From Colletotrichum lupini (taxonomy: Eukaryota; Ascomycota; Sordariomycetes; Glomerellales; Glomerellaceae): 64,000 nt of DNA. Positions within the stretch are counted from its first letter, which is position 1. Every line of letters begins with the position of its first letter. The notes under the pieces are model-generated. The model had not been told where the DNA came from. It saw only the letters and a program-made list of their open reading frames with translations, and ran no database searches. The translations under genes were made by a program, and so were the position numbers. The stretch spans positions 7,874,001 to 7,938,000 of the forward strand of contig NC_064672.1 in assembly GCF_023278565.1 (NCBI RefSeq), read 5' to 3'. This document shows, piece by piece, positions 1 through 13,167 of the stretch.

Positions 1-344
1 AAGATTAAAAAAATAAAATAAGTTTATAGCCCCCTTTTTTACTTTTTTTTAAAAAGCGTAAAATAATTAACCGTATATATAATACTTTTTAAATTATTAT
101 TATTTATAAAACTAATTTTTAATAACGGACCTTTTTAATACTATTCTTAATATTAAGGTTTAATACGAACTAATATTTCTACCTCCCCTATTTAGTTACG
201 AATATTTTAAGTATATTAAGAGCGCTTTTAATAACTGTTCGGACGGTACGTACTTCTTAAGTTCGTATATTAATAATAAATACTAACGCTATTAAACTTA
301 TAAAAAGTTAGGTTATACTCCTATTCCTAAGGGGTATATACGGT

Positions 345-353
345 TTTTAAATA
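345..353. repeat. Target-site duplication of the MULE, left
   Basis: TTTTAAATA occurs here and at 3937-3945. The base after the eighth position is A on both sides, so the duplication is 8 or 9 bp. The intact site occurs once in the other Copia-B copy (57583-57591, reverse strand). Confidence 0.85.
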
Positions 354-440
354 GGAATTAATAGGGATATATAACGAATTAATACGGACGTATAGCTCTT
401 AGGGACGTATAATATTCTCTACTTCTAATTAGTCTAAAAA
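353..440 (+). repeat. Left terminal inverted repeat of the MULE
   Basis: About 88 bp that match the reverse complement of 3849-3936 with only a few differences, nearly all G/A or C/T changes of RIP type. The left copy shows A/TA where the right copy keeps G/CA (for example the first base, and GATATA against GACGCA). Confidence 0.9.
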
Positions 441-3400
441 TTATTATTAATATATTTAGATTTTACTACTTTTTTTTAAAGTACCTATCTCTTTTTATAA
501 TCTCCTTTATATAATTATACCTTAAGGGAGCTTTATTATAAAGTTATTATTAACTCGACGCGTTTTACGTCCTCTTTTCTTTAAAACTATACTAGTTTAT
601 ATATTATAAAATAGCTCTTTTAATAACTTACGTACCAAGCCTACGTTACTAAGCTTAATTTAATAGCCTAAATAATTAAAACTATTTTATAAAATACTAA
701 CGCTCTAATAATAATAATATACTATTATTTTTTATTTTAAATAGAAATTATATTAGTATTAGCTAGTTTTATAAAATTAGCGATCCTTATATATATAATA
801 ACTTAATAAACGATATTTTACCTAAGCTATTATAAAAAATATAACTACTATTTTACTATTTATATTAATATATTAAAATAGAACTAACCCTCTATTTTAA
901 TTAAAAATTCTTTAATAAAACTAATACTCTCTAGCTTTTTATTATTCTCTAATTCTCGCTAGTATATAATCCTCCCCCTTTTAATAAAAAGTTTAAATAG
1001 CTTATACTCTATTTTATATACTATTTTCTAAGGGGAATATAAACTACTTAGTATATTACCCTCCTCTAAATATTACTAAAACCTAGTCCCTCTTTTTTTT
1101 TTAATAAATTTTAATAACTTACTTAGCTTATTATAAAATAATTTAATAATATTCTTTAGCTTATTATACGAGTTATTAAGACTAATAAAAAGTTAATAAC
1201 TAGCTTTATTTAATAATATAAATAAAGCCGTTTATAATAAGAAATATAGGGTTTTTAAACGAACTTACTACCCTATTTACTTTTATAATAAAACCCTTTT
1301 TTAAGTTTATTATTTTTTTAAACTATAGCTTCTTATCGTACTTAAAATAATAAATCCTCCTCCCTTTTTTTAAATAAAACCCTAAACTTATTAATTCCTA
1401 GTAGCCTAGAGCTAATAGTAAATACTCTTTTTAATTAAGTTAATACTTTTACTAAAGCTAATAGCTTTAATATTATAAAATATTATAAGTATAAGTAAAA
1501 TAAGAAGAATATTCGGTATATATTTTAATATAATTAATATAAATATCTTAAGCCTAGCCGTAATATAGGTTTAAAGTAACAGAGATCTTAAAAATATAGT
1601 TATAAATAGAAATTAATTACTAAGGCTAAGGTTAAGGGATAGTAGTTATTATAATAATATAAAGATCTTTAATATAGTTAATATAACTATAAGCTTAGTT
1701 TTAAAGTATTTATATACCCTTTTTATTATAAGCTTACTTAGCTAGTTAAGGATATTATTAAAATTATAAACTAATAGGTATAAATTTAAATATATAACGT
1801 ACGCGCTATTATTTAAAAATAGTTCTTAAAGTCCTTATTTACTTAGTAAGATATTTATAATACTAAGGCTCGTATAAACTAAGAAAAACTAGCTAAATAC
1901 CTATTAACTATAGTATTAATTAAGCTATTTAACGAGTAAGATATCCTATATATAATAAAATAAGTAAATAACGAGCTAAACTACTTTATTAACTTTATTT
2001 AGACCTTTTTTTACTATTTCTAAATATAAAAGCGATTCCTTAAAGTAATTAGCTTCGATAATATTTATAATACTAATCGTTTTAAGCTCCCTCTTTTTTA
2101 AGTTATTGAGTAGACTTATTTTAAATCTATTTATAACGCTATATTTAGCCTTATTAATAACGAGAAATTAAAGGGTTTCCGGTTTTTCTTAGTAACTATC
2201 CGCTAATTTATAAACTAATACTTAGTCCGTTACTTTATTATTATTATTATAAACTACAATAAATAAATAAAGGCTATACTAAACGAGTAGTTCCCGGACG
2301 TTTAGTAATAACTCTATATTTACTATATTAACTTTAATATTATACTTAGGGCTAAGTAGAAGTAGGTTAAGGGCCGTAGTTATAGTAATAATAATAATAG
2401 GTTTAATAATAAGGGATATTAGCTATTAATATAAATAATAGCTATGCTAAGTAATAAGGATAAGGCTTATATTAATATGCTTATTAATAAGCCCCCCCCT
2501 TATATATATTATAAAGTCCTTATAATATAAAAGCTTATTATTTTTATTAAAACTAAGTATATTTTTAAAAAAGCCTAGACTAAGCTTTATAAAGAGTTTA
2601 ACAATTAATACCTAATTTTTTAATACCTCTACGTAATATATTTACTTTTAAGAGTATAATAGGCCCGTTATTTTATTTAAAAAATACTAGAACTTTAGTA
2701 CTTATATTACCTCTAATACTAAGTTAAGTAATAATAATATTAAGGGTTATTTCTTAAATAGTCTTAGTTATTTATATTAGCTTATTGATATTATATAGGA
2801 TATAATTAGTAATTAAGAGCTACGCTTTTATTAGGCTTATATAAAGGACGAGGTACTTATAAGCTAGGAGTATATAAATACTCGCTTTAAGTACCTAAAT
2901 AAACTTTAAATAATACTTTTTTTAAAATATTTTATTTTAATTAGGACGTAAGGCCGGCTTATAAAAAAATAATACTATTTAATAAGAGGCTATTTTTAAA
3001 CCCCCTTGGATTTTATAATTTAAATTATACTATTTTAATTAAGCTAAGTATCTTATATTATTATAAAATCTATTTTAAAATATTAAATTTAGTTATTTTT
3101 AATAAATAAGAAGTATACCCTTAGTAACGTTTTTAAAAAACGTTTTTTTTAGATCTATATTACTAAATCCTTAACCCTAAGATTATTATATCCTTTTATA
3201 ATAAGCTAAAGAATATAGTATAGCCTATTTTATCATAACTAGCCTTATTTAAAAAAGGCTAGTTAGCTAGTTAAGTCCGTACTACGTATAATAACTAAGG
3301 TATTAATAATAAGAAGCGAGGCTATTTACTCAGGAATAAAAATAAGTTAATATTAACTAGGCTTATAAAAGAAATAAGTTAGCTAAGTTAAAGCTAGATA

Positions 3401-3848
3401 TCGAGCTTATCTTAGTAATAAATAAAGAGCTAGTTTAGCGTTCTTAATAAGGGGAAGATAATAAGGAATTATATAAGTAAATAGCTAATATAGCCTAGTA
3501 TTTAAAAAAAAATAGAGCTAATAAAAAGTGGTTTATAATAACGATAAATTATTATAACTACGTTAAAAAAAGTAGTTAAATAGACGTTATTATAATTTAC
3601 TTTTTATATATTTTAAGTATATAATATAAAAAAGCCTTACTTATTTAAGATTTATAAAAGCTTAGATTACTAACTTATTTAAGATTTATAAATCTTAAAT
3701 AAGTAATATAGTAGTTCTAAATAAATACGGGGGTTATAATAATATTCTTATTTTTAAAAAATTTAAACTAAAGCTTAGGTTAAAGAGGATAATAAGAATA
3801 GTTATATTAATATAATTACCCTTATTACTTTTATAAAGAGGTACTATT

Positions 3849-3936
3849 TTTTTAAACTAATTAGAAGTAGAAAATGTTATGCGTCCCTAAGAGCTATACG
3901 TCCGTATTAATTCGTTATGCGTCCTTATTAATTCCC
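3849..3936 (-). repeat. Right terminal inverted repeat of the MULE
   Basis: Inverted partner of 353-440. It is the less mutated copy: it keeps GACGCATAACG where the left copy has GATATATAACG. Confidence 0.9.
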
Positions 3937-3945
3937 TTTTAAATA
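3937..3945. repeat. Target-site duplication of the MULE, right
   Basis: Second copy of TTTTAAATA. It directly follows the right inverted repeat, and Copia-B sequence resumes after it. Confidence 0.85.
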
Positions 3946-6900
3946 TAAAGTTCTTATATTTTAAATAAAAAGTAATAAGAAAGTTAATAATAACTATAGT
4001 TATTAATATAAAACTACTTATACTTTATAAAATAAGTTCTAAGCCGTCCTCGTTCTATTTATTATTTATAATTCGATATATAAACCTTAATTTATATAAT
4101 AGTAGCGTTATATAAGGCTTTTAAATACAACGGTTTTTTAAATAAAAGTAAAAATAAAAGAGTTCGTATAAATAAAGCCTTAATAAGAGAGGCGTTTATA
4201 AGCGCTCTCTTTATATTAAAAACATTATTAAAAAAACTTATTAAGGACGTAATAGTATTAGCTACTTCGTTTATAAAAATAAACGGTATTTAAATTAAAA
4301 TCAATACTCTTATTAATTTATATATCCCTCTAAGTATATAGCCTATATTTAAGTCTTTTTTAAATAAATATACGCTTATTTTTTTAAATAAATAGCCTCT
4401 TTTTAAGCAACCTAACGGGGTCGCTAGAGTAACTTTATATTCCTTAGCTATAAGCTATATTTTTTGATTAAAAACCGGGCCCCCCGGGCCGTTTTATTAC
4501 TTTTTAAACGTCCCCTTGTTTAGTATAATTATTTTTTATATATTTTTTATATTTAAAAATAATATAAAGTACTCGAACTTCGCTTTAAAAAGGTTTTTTA
4601 TAAAACTATTAATTAGTATTTTATTTATTAATACATAAACTACTTAAAATAAGCTTCTTAAGTATTCTTATTATAATTATATATTTTAAATATTAATATA
4701 ATATAAATAAGTTAAAATACGTTCCCCTTTTTTTATTACGAATCTAATTATTTAACGATTATTATAATATATTTTTTATATATTACTAAGCTCGAGCGAG
4801 ATATTTTTAAAAAAGTATTTAAAAATAAATATCTCTTTAGCTATATATTCTAAGCTTAGTAATTCGGCCTCTATAATTAACGTAATTATTATATTTTAAT
4901 AAGCTACTTTTTACTAAACGAGGCTATTAAAAAAAAATTATAAAACCCTACGAGGATCTTTGGGTCTTTTTATTATTTATAAATAAAGCGTTGCTTATAA
5001 TTAATAATACCTAGCTACCCCCCGAGATTTTAAAATATATTACTAAGTATTATATATAAAAAAGGTATTATATAACCTAATTTATAATAAAATAATACTA
5101 ACGGGACGGGTGTATTAAAAATTAAAAAAACAGAGTATATATAAAAGTAATATTAAGCTAAATTATAATTGCTATATATAATATCGATTCGACCTTTTTT
5201 TAAAAAGACTTAGTTTTACTTAGAGATATAATCCCTAAGTTCTTTTTCATTAAGATTATTAATAATAGGGTTATAAAAGTAATAAAGTTAATAAGATCGA
5301 ACTTCTTAACTACTTTTTTAAAATACTAATTATAAACTAAGTAGATTTTTTATTCAGTTAATTATAAACGACCCTTATTTTAAAATATTATAAGACTAGC
5401 CCTTAGTTTTTTATTTTATATTTCTTTTTAAGTCCTTTAGTTATTTAACTAGCTTTATAAATATAGTTTTTATAATAAAAAACGAGGATATTATTTACGT
5501 AAAAAAGAACTAAGACTTTTTTAATAAAGTTTTAAAATAGGTACGGGTCCTTGCTTATAAGCGAAAAACCTAGATTTTTAAAAATTAATACTAGCTTTTT
5601 ATATTATAATAGTAGAGCGTTATAAGTATTATATAGGGCTTATTTAAGTTTAATATATATTCTTAGCTTATAAAAGCTATTTAAAAGCTCGTAAATAATA
5701 AAGAGGTTGCTTAGTTTTTTAATTATATTTAAAAAAGCGTTTATAATATTATATTAGTAAATTTTTAAATTAAATTAAGTAGTAATAGTTATAGCTACCC
5801 TAAACGTCTTAATAATTAGCGTCGCTACGTAGGTCTTTTTTAGGGAATATCGTTTTTAAAAGTCCCCCTTAATATAAATTCTTATTTTATAATAATCGAA
5901 GTAATTACTACTATTTAGTTTATAATTAAATACTTATTTAAGGGGTATTAACTTAGAAATAACCAACGCCCTATTAACTACTTTTTAAGTATTTACTTTT
6001 TTTAGTTTTTAAATTTCTAACCGTATTATTTTTATAAATTAACTTTTTAAAAGTTTTAGTATTTTGAAAATATCTTTTTATTTCTTTAGAGAGGTAATTA
6101 ATTAATCCGTATAGATTTAGTTAAATTAAACCGTAATTAGTAAAACGTATTTCGTTTTACTAATTACGGTATAAAGGTAATAATATAGCGTTTAATATTC
6201 TTAAGTTACCTCGTTAATTATTTTTTATTAATTAAGTATATACGTATTAAAAAAGGAGTCCTAGTCTCTTTTTATTTAAATATAAAAAGAGTACTACCTA
6301 AGTTATTCTTATCAACTCGGGTCTTAACTAAATACTTTTAATAATTAGTTTTTTAACCTCTAGTTTTATTTAATATACCTATCCTTTTTTTAACTATATA
6401 TACTAATTATATTAAAGTTATTAATTAGGTCGTTTATTATTCTTATTTTTTAATATAAGCTCGCTTATTAAAGGGGTTTATTAAGGTTTAGTTAAGTAAA
6501 AGGATCCTTTTTATAAAAGCTTTAAAAAGTCTTTATTTTTATTTATATATATATTACGTTTTCGATCTTTTTAATAAGAAAATCGACTTTTTTTATAGCC
6601 TTATTTATAACCTTAGTTAACTAAATAAGGTTTATATTTAACTTCGGATTTTTAAAATCTAAAGTTAGTTTAAAAATAAGTAGGTATTTATTTTATTTAT
6701 TTTATTTATTTAAAAACGAACTAAGCTTTTTTATAACCTTATTTACTTTTTATAAAACGAGTATAAGTAATAATAACTACTTTTTATTATTAATTAATAT
6801 AGCCTCTTTTTCGTTTATAATTTTAAATAATTAGAGCTTAAGTTCGATTATTATAAATAGTTATTAAATCTTATCCGCTATAGCCCTTAATTTAAATAAA

Positions 6901-9900
6901 CGAATTATAATTTAATATTATTTTTTAAATAAAAAGCTATTTTATTAAACGTTACATTTTAAATAATAATAATTTCTAAAAGCGAGGGGATTTAGATTTT
7001 ATATAAGCTATAGGCGTTTAGTACGTAACTTATAAAATAATTAATATATCCCCTCTACTCTACTTTAAAACGTCTTTTATTAATTCCTTTTTTATAATCC
7101 CTTTTAAAAAGGTACGCTTTATAACTATATATATATATTTATCCCTAATAAGGACGTAAATCGTAACTAAGCTTTAGTATATTTATTAATTATTATTACT
7201 TAAAATAATAAACGAACTAAACTTCTTTAGTTTAAATTAATAATAGCTAGTTAGTACGTTACTTAGAGCTAATATTATATAAGTAGGCTATGGCTAATAT
7301 AACTTCTACTTAAAGTTCGTTTAATAAGCTAGTTATTAATATTATACTAATTACTTTATTAATAATTTCTTAATTAGCTCGTTCTCCTCCTCTATTTAGT
7401 TCTTTTATATATATAAAAATAGTCTTTAAGTCTATTCTTAGCTCCCGTACTTATATTTAAAAACGAGTTTCGCTATTAATTACGATTATTATATATTTTA
7501 TATTTTATTAAATTTTATAAATAGCTACGCCCTTTTATATATATATTTATTATTTAAAAAAGTATAAGACTTTAAATACTATATTATAAGTCTTTATAAT
7601 TTATAAAAAAATAAAGATTTTATTTAAATACTCGTTTTTAATTAATATTAGTTACTTATTTCGTTCGTAAATTAATAAGTAATTAAAGAGGTCTTATAAG
7701 ATCTTATAATAAAGTCGGGTTACTTTTCGTTTTAAAATACGTTATAAAATAACTTATTTTATATAAGTAATTATATAATATTAATATTTTAAATAGCTTA
7801 GTTTTTTAATCCTTACTCTTTAAATAACTAAGACGAGCTTCTTAAATATTATTAATACGAGATATTTAAATTTAAAGTACTAGAGCTAGGTTATATTTAA
7901 TTAGTCGTTCCTTAATTAATATTAAAAACGTAAGTACTAAGCGCTATATATTAAAATTTTATTAATAAGTAAAGACTAATTTCTAAATAAAAAATAAAAT
8001 AAATAGGGCTTATATTGTAAAAAAACTAAATTAACCTTCCTCTCAAGCTACTTAATAATAACGTTTTTAAATTTATTATTAAACTAAAGGGTATAATTAA
8101 AACACGAGTATTAAATACTATTTTTTTAAAAAAGAGCTTTTAATACGACGTTTATATAAAAGTTCTTAATAAAACTAATATTATAAAAAGTAAGGTACTC
8201 TATTTTAGGCCCCTTTAGTTTTATAAAAATATTATATATAATCCTCGTTCCCCTAATAATAATAAAATAAGAGGCCGTTTTAAAATCTATATTTTTTAAA
8301 CTATTACTTTATTAAATAAAATCTAGTTCTAAAAATAATTAGTTATTAATAAAATAAACGGTATTATAATTATTTATAACTATATTTTTAAAAAAGAGGT
8401 ATAGGCTAGTAAAGGGGATAAAGAAAATAGTAAAATTACTATTTTTATTTATTTTTATACTTAGCTTAAGGAGTAGACTAATATCAATAATTATAGCTAC
8501 GATATTTAAGGGGTAGGTTCTTTTAGAGTTCTTTTTATTACTTAGCTTATTAGTTTTAATTATTTTTTTAAAGCGACCTTAGTTATTATTATTCTATTTA
8601 AAAGGGGGTTTTATATAAATCTAGCTTTTTTAAATAAAATTAATATAAAAGTCGGTATATTTTTCTTAATTTAAGTAAGACATTATTTTTTAAATATTAT
8701 TAATACCTAGCTAAACGTATTTTAAATTCGTTTTATTTATTAAAATAAGCTTTATTTTTATATAATTTATTAGCTTTTAATAATAAGTCCTTTCATAAGA
8801 GTAGTTAATAAACGAGTTAGGAGTTATTTTATTTTATTTAAGGGAATCTAAGTAACTTATTAATATTATAAATATTATAGGGGTTCGTTTATAACTCTTA
8901 TTATATACTACCTCTTTATATAAAAAGTTATTAAAAATCTTAATATAATACTTTATATTAAAAATCGCTTTTCTTTTTTATTTTAGTTTAATAATTTTAA
9001 TAAGTTCTTAATTAGACTAGTTTAGAGCGAAGCGATATATAATTATATAAAAAAAGGTTTTTAAAATAAGGGTCCCCTAGACTTTAAATAGCTTAAGTTA
9101 TATTATTTAATAATAAACTAAAAAAAAGTTTTTAATTTAAGTTAATAAGCTAACGCTAGAGTTCGCCCTATTTATAATTACGTTAAATTCCTCTTTTATA
9201 ATTATAAGCGAACTAAAGTCGCTTAGTAAGTATTTTTATTTAAAAACCTTAATTATAATATAAAAAAAGTAATTTAAAGAATTAATAAGCTCCTTTTTTA
9301 CGTCCTCTAAGATTTCTTAAGTAATTATAAAAAAGATCTAACGATTTATTAATTTATATAATCTCTTTTTTTATAAATAAGAGATTATTTTAAAAGCGGT
9401 TTATTAAATAAAAAAGGTATATTTTTTAATAAGACGTACTTAATTTATTATTACGGCCTTTAGTTTTATTAGAGCGACTAGTTATTTAATTTAATTAACT
9501 AGTTACTTAGTTTAAGTATTTTTAATAAAAGGTTTAATTATAATCTCGCTTTTTAGCTATTTAGTTTATTATTAAATAAACTCCTTAAGTCTTTATTAGT
9601 ATTTAGTCGAGGCTATTTTATATACTTAATTTTAAGTAGTATTTTATATTTTAATATATTTCTTAATTAAAAGAATAAACTTAATAAAAAATAACGGATT
9701 CGATAAGGAAATAAGGTTATTTAGGTTTAGTAAGTCCTAAACGTCCTTTCACCGGGCCTTAATTCGTAAAGTAAGGTACTACTTAGGCTAGTCTTATTAA
9801 TAGTTAAGCTTTTATTTAAAAATATTAATAATCTTTTTAAAAAATATTAGTTTATTTAAAAATAAAGTTAACGAACGTAATAAGGGTTAAATAATATTAT

Positions 9901-9985
9901 AAAAAAAGATATAGTAAACTATAAGTTTTAAAAAATAACTTTTTAATAGAGGTATAGGGGTCTAAGTTAAAACTAAGCTTATAAT

Positions 9986-10167
9986 TATTATAGAATTATT
10001 ATAAGGGTATTAACGTATATAAAGAGAACGGTTATTTATTAAAAATAAAAAATAAGTATAAAGCTCGCTCTAATATAAAGGGTATAAGCGAAGTAGGCCT
10101 TAGTAATTATATAACCGAGGTTACGTAACGTGCGGTAAGGCTATGGATGGTTGAAGTTATTATGACA
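9986..10167 (-). repeat. Copia-B LTR (182 bp), third copy
   Basis: This LTR aligns over its full 182 bp with the two LTRs of the copy at 51386-58999. Read on the minus strand it starts TGTCATAAT at 10167 and ends in a RIPed form of CGACA at 9986. The outer 40 bp or so, next to the gene island, keep CpA/TpG dinucleotides, while the inner part is mutated. Its partner LTR would lie left of base 1. Confidence 0.88.
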
Positions 10168-10196
10168 TATGCTATATACGCCTCCCTCGTTCTCCC

Positions 10197-11679
10197 TCAC
10201 GCGCTAGGTCCAATGCATTCGTGTCTAGATGCATAATCCATGCCCCAAATCATCTTTACGTCAGCTAATAAAGCCCCGGCGATGGCAAAGCCTTTGCCCA
10301 ATATGTCCTTGAGCAGGACAGCCACTCGTTGCCGGATATCATCTCTCTTAGCCTCCAAGGCAACGCCCATGAGCACAACAAGATAGCTCCATGACTCTAG
10401 CCCGACAACGGGAGTCCGTTGTTCTAGCCTCTCTAGGACGAATAATCCATGTCCTTCGAGATCCGGCATGTCTGACATGTGTGGCAGGTCCTCGTCAATA
10501 AGTTTCCACGCCGGATCCCAAAATGTTCGCGTTATTCCCATTAGCGAGAAATGGTAAAAGGCCTCGCGCAGAATGCCGAAGTCGCTTTTGTCCGCCTCGT
10601 CGTCATCGTCGTATCTATCTCCTCGAAGGTTCTCCATCACATCAATGACCGCTGCCGAACTTTCGATAATCTCCATTCCCTGCTGCAAAAGCCCAGCTTC
10701 TGATAGTATCTTCCTGAGCTCTTCGTCAGGTGGTGGTTCAGCAGCTAGATGGCGGTCATTCAAAACGTGACGCGCTTGTCGCACCCATTTCGTTGCTCTA
10801 CATAAATCATGAGCTGACTTGTACCACACTGGACTGACTCTTTCCCCGAGAGTTGGCTTTTCTTACTTGTGGTGCAGTCGCGCAAAATTGGCCACGTATT
10901 TTGTGTAGTGGTGTAATATGGCGGAGTTAATGCGAACTTGGCTAGTAATCGCATCAATATTGTCAAAGAGCTTTGGATCGTAGAGTTCGACATCGACAAG
11001 AAAGGTGTCCTCGAACGATACTAGACAGTGGTAAGTTGCCATGAGCGAGTAGTTCATCAGCAATCCTTTGTCAAAGTACAAAAAAGGTGCTCTTTTTCTC
11101 TCCTGGACCTGCTGTTGAACCTTTTCCGTCAACTTTCTCATTGTGGCCTGAAAGAAGAGCCATGACTGGCCAGTCATTGTCTGTTCAAAGTCATTACAGT
11201 CAGCTCTGAGTATGATAGAAAATGAGGGTAAGATGCTGCGTGTTCTCAGTGTTCAAGTCCCAACTCACCTCGGCATAAGCCATCAGAATCCCATACAGCA
11301 ACATCAAGTGCTGGTCACTGCTTTCGGGAGACGTGAGGACGTCAAGGAATTCTTTCAACTTATATCGGTCTTGGGCCATGATAGTGGCTGCAGCTTTTTG
11401 CTTCTTTTCTAAAGCGGTCGTCTTTGAGTACTCTAGGCATATTTTGCCAATTGTTGTTACAACGGCACGAATTGGTATTGACGTGTCGAGATATGTCCGC
11501 ATGAATGACAGCGAAAAGACATCGGTCATGGGTGAAGGTGAATCGCCCACGAACGCGAAGAAAGCCATTGTTATGTCAGCCGGCAAGGGCTCCAAACTCC
11601 CCGGCGTTGAGCTTAGACATCCTGGTGTGGTGATCTTTGATTCAATGGTCGCATTGGTGGTCGGTGAGCTTTCGCTCAT
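10197..11679 (-). CDS. Hypothetical protein, three exons
   Basis: I do not recognise the family. Exon 1 runs 11679-11269 and ends in phase 0 at a GTGAGT donor. An 88-nt intron ends with CAG at 11181. Exon 2 runs 11180-10867 and ends at a GTAAGA donor. The second acceptor is less certain: the TAG at 10800-10798 keeps the frame and gives a 69-nt intron, while the CAG just before 10830 also keeps the frame but leaves only 36 nt. The product is about 440 residues, mostly helical by composition, with no signal peptide or transmembrane segment and an acidic stretch (DDDDEADKSD) in exon 3. The layout resembles the middle-to-C-terminal part of fungal regulators without a zinc cluster, but this is only an impression. 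The stop lies 29 bp from the LTR edge at 10167, so the original 3' end may have been replaced by the element. Confidence 0.6.
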
Positions 11680-13167
11680 GGAGGAGATTCCGGAACTTGA
11701 CTGCGACCTTTCCCTCGCATGCCGAGATTGCCGGCAATCACACTGTGATCATCGTCAACAGACGTTTTCATAGATAGTATCTCATGTCACGTCTCAGTCC
11801 ACTCACCGCAGCCGGCAACCTGTGACACGACAGACATCGTCGTCGCCCAGGTGATGCCTTGCTATGGGGCCTGCTTGGCTTGTTGACTCTGTATCGATTC
11901 ATGGTCACGCATGACCCCACCGTATGTGTTTAGCTCAAGTTTGGCTGCCAAACGGCATTAGGGCAAGGTAATATGAGATGGTCCGAATACAACGATAACC
12001 AACGCGCCGGGTACCATTTGAATGGTGTGACGGAGACAAAGGAGCCGAACTTAACCCAGCCCAAGTGCCGAAAGTCAGTGGAGGGAAAAGAGTGGGAGGG
12101 AAAAAAGAAAAAAAAAGTATAGGGTGCCGGTCGGCGATCCTGAAGCTTTGGCCAGCGAGCAGCTTCTCTGCCATGGGGGCGGGTTCGCCCGACAATTGAA
12201 GGCTTTCTTCACCACGTGTGCATGAATCTCTTCTGACCTTGAAAGTTTCCATAGGAAGTTGAAGTGAGCTGTGTAGCTCCTTTGGCGACCAAACATGGGC
12301 AGGGTTGCCATGTTCCATGAACCGAGGAACCTGACCCCACGGATAGCTCCTCCTACTTTTATTCCATGGCAGAATAGTGTGGAGGGGGATGAAGCACGGC
12401 GGATGAACTTAGACTTTGGGCCGACTGTTCTGCCGCAAGGGCCAACGCGACGAAACGAATGGAGGGGAAAGAAGGGAGAAAACCCCAGGTCCCCTGCATG
12501 GTACGGGGTACCTGACCGTGCGATGCTGGGGCCTTGGTTTCGGCCTGTTTATACAATCCGTTTGCTTGCTTGCCTGCATGCTCAAGTTGAAGATGAAGTG
12601 AAGAACTACTCTCATTCACAGTCGGGGGCTTCCGACCTCGCACGAGTAGCACACTATTCGTTCTGTCCGCATTTTTACCGACAGGTATGCTTAGAGCGGG
12701 AAGTGGGCAATAATCTGAAGTCGTGAAGCTAAAACACCCAACTACGGACGCTAGTTTTGACTCCGTGATGGTCAGACGGAGTCGAGTCATGGAAGTCCTG
12801 GCCCGCTACCTACTCCGCTGTCCGTCAGCGTCGCTCAAACAGTCTTTCAAGGCGCTGCGGTCTCCGCGTGCCCCCGGCTATTGCAACGATCTTCGGTGTC
12901 GTCATAGTACATATTGATTGGGCTAGGTCTTGGGAATGAAGAGTATCCCGCCGGCTGTGACCTGCGAAACAGATGTTCAAGCCGAGCGAACTCGAGCCTA
13001 GCTTACCTGAAAGCTCGAGAGCCTCTGACCAGGTGCCTACCAAACGTAGTAGGTGGGAGACTTGACATTGTATTGAGTAGCCAGATGGAGTGTTTCTTCC
13101 GGTGAATTTGAGAAATAGATGACTAGCAAATAAGGCAAGGGGGCTCTGGGTTCCTGATGGGCATCAC
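11680..13167. other. Intergenic region, no supported gene
   Basis: GC-balanced DNA between the 5' end of the hypothetical gene and the 3' end of the MFS transporter. Several open frames of 60-145 codons exist on both strands, but they overlap one another, have no recognisable domain and show no codon bias. I see no RNA gene or repeat here. Confidence 0.5.

Larger units (their letters stand above)
353..3936 (+). mobile_element. Nested Mutator-like (MULE/Hop-type) DNA transposon, RIPed
   Basis: A 3.58-kb insertion inside the Copia-B copy. Its ends are near-perfect inverted repeats of about 88 bp, flanked by an 8-9 bp direct duplication (TTTTAAAT or TTTTAAATA). The other Copia-B copy has this target once, uninterrupted, at 57583-57591. 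On the plus strand, 1550-2200 translates (with RIP stops) into a recognisable MULE transposase: residues like DNIYNTNRFKLPLF at 2057-2098 match the family's DcTYkTNRfkmPLl segment around the first catalytic Asp. Long inverted repeats, a 9-bp-class duplication and the size recall the Fusarium element Hop. Family placement rests on this motif and the structure, not on a search. Confidence 0.85.
1..10167 (-). mobile_element. Copia-B LTR retrotransposon, inverted partial copy, RIPed
   Basis: This AT-rich block is the reverse complement of the element at 51386-58999. Its right end (10167) matches the left end of that copy (51386), and base 1 matches about 57945, so roughly 1 kb including the second LTR lies outside the window. 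After removal of the nested transposon at 353-3936 the two copies have nearly the same length (about 6.58 and 6.56 kb). CpA and TpG are almost absent, CpG is kept and every frame is full of stops, which is the RIP signature. The coding direction is minus, inferred from the reverse-transcriptase and RNase H traces of the other copy. The element ends only 29 bp from the stop codon of the gene at 10197-11679. Confidence 0.9.

Noticed and set aside
1..10167. CRISPR-like or satellite arrays in AT-rich DNA
   Set aside because: Repetitiveness by eye comes from low complexity after RIP; no regular spacing was found.
12295..12790. Overlapping 143-codon frames on both strands
   Set aside because: Neither has a domain or coding-like composition, and mutual overlap makes at least one spurious.
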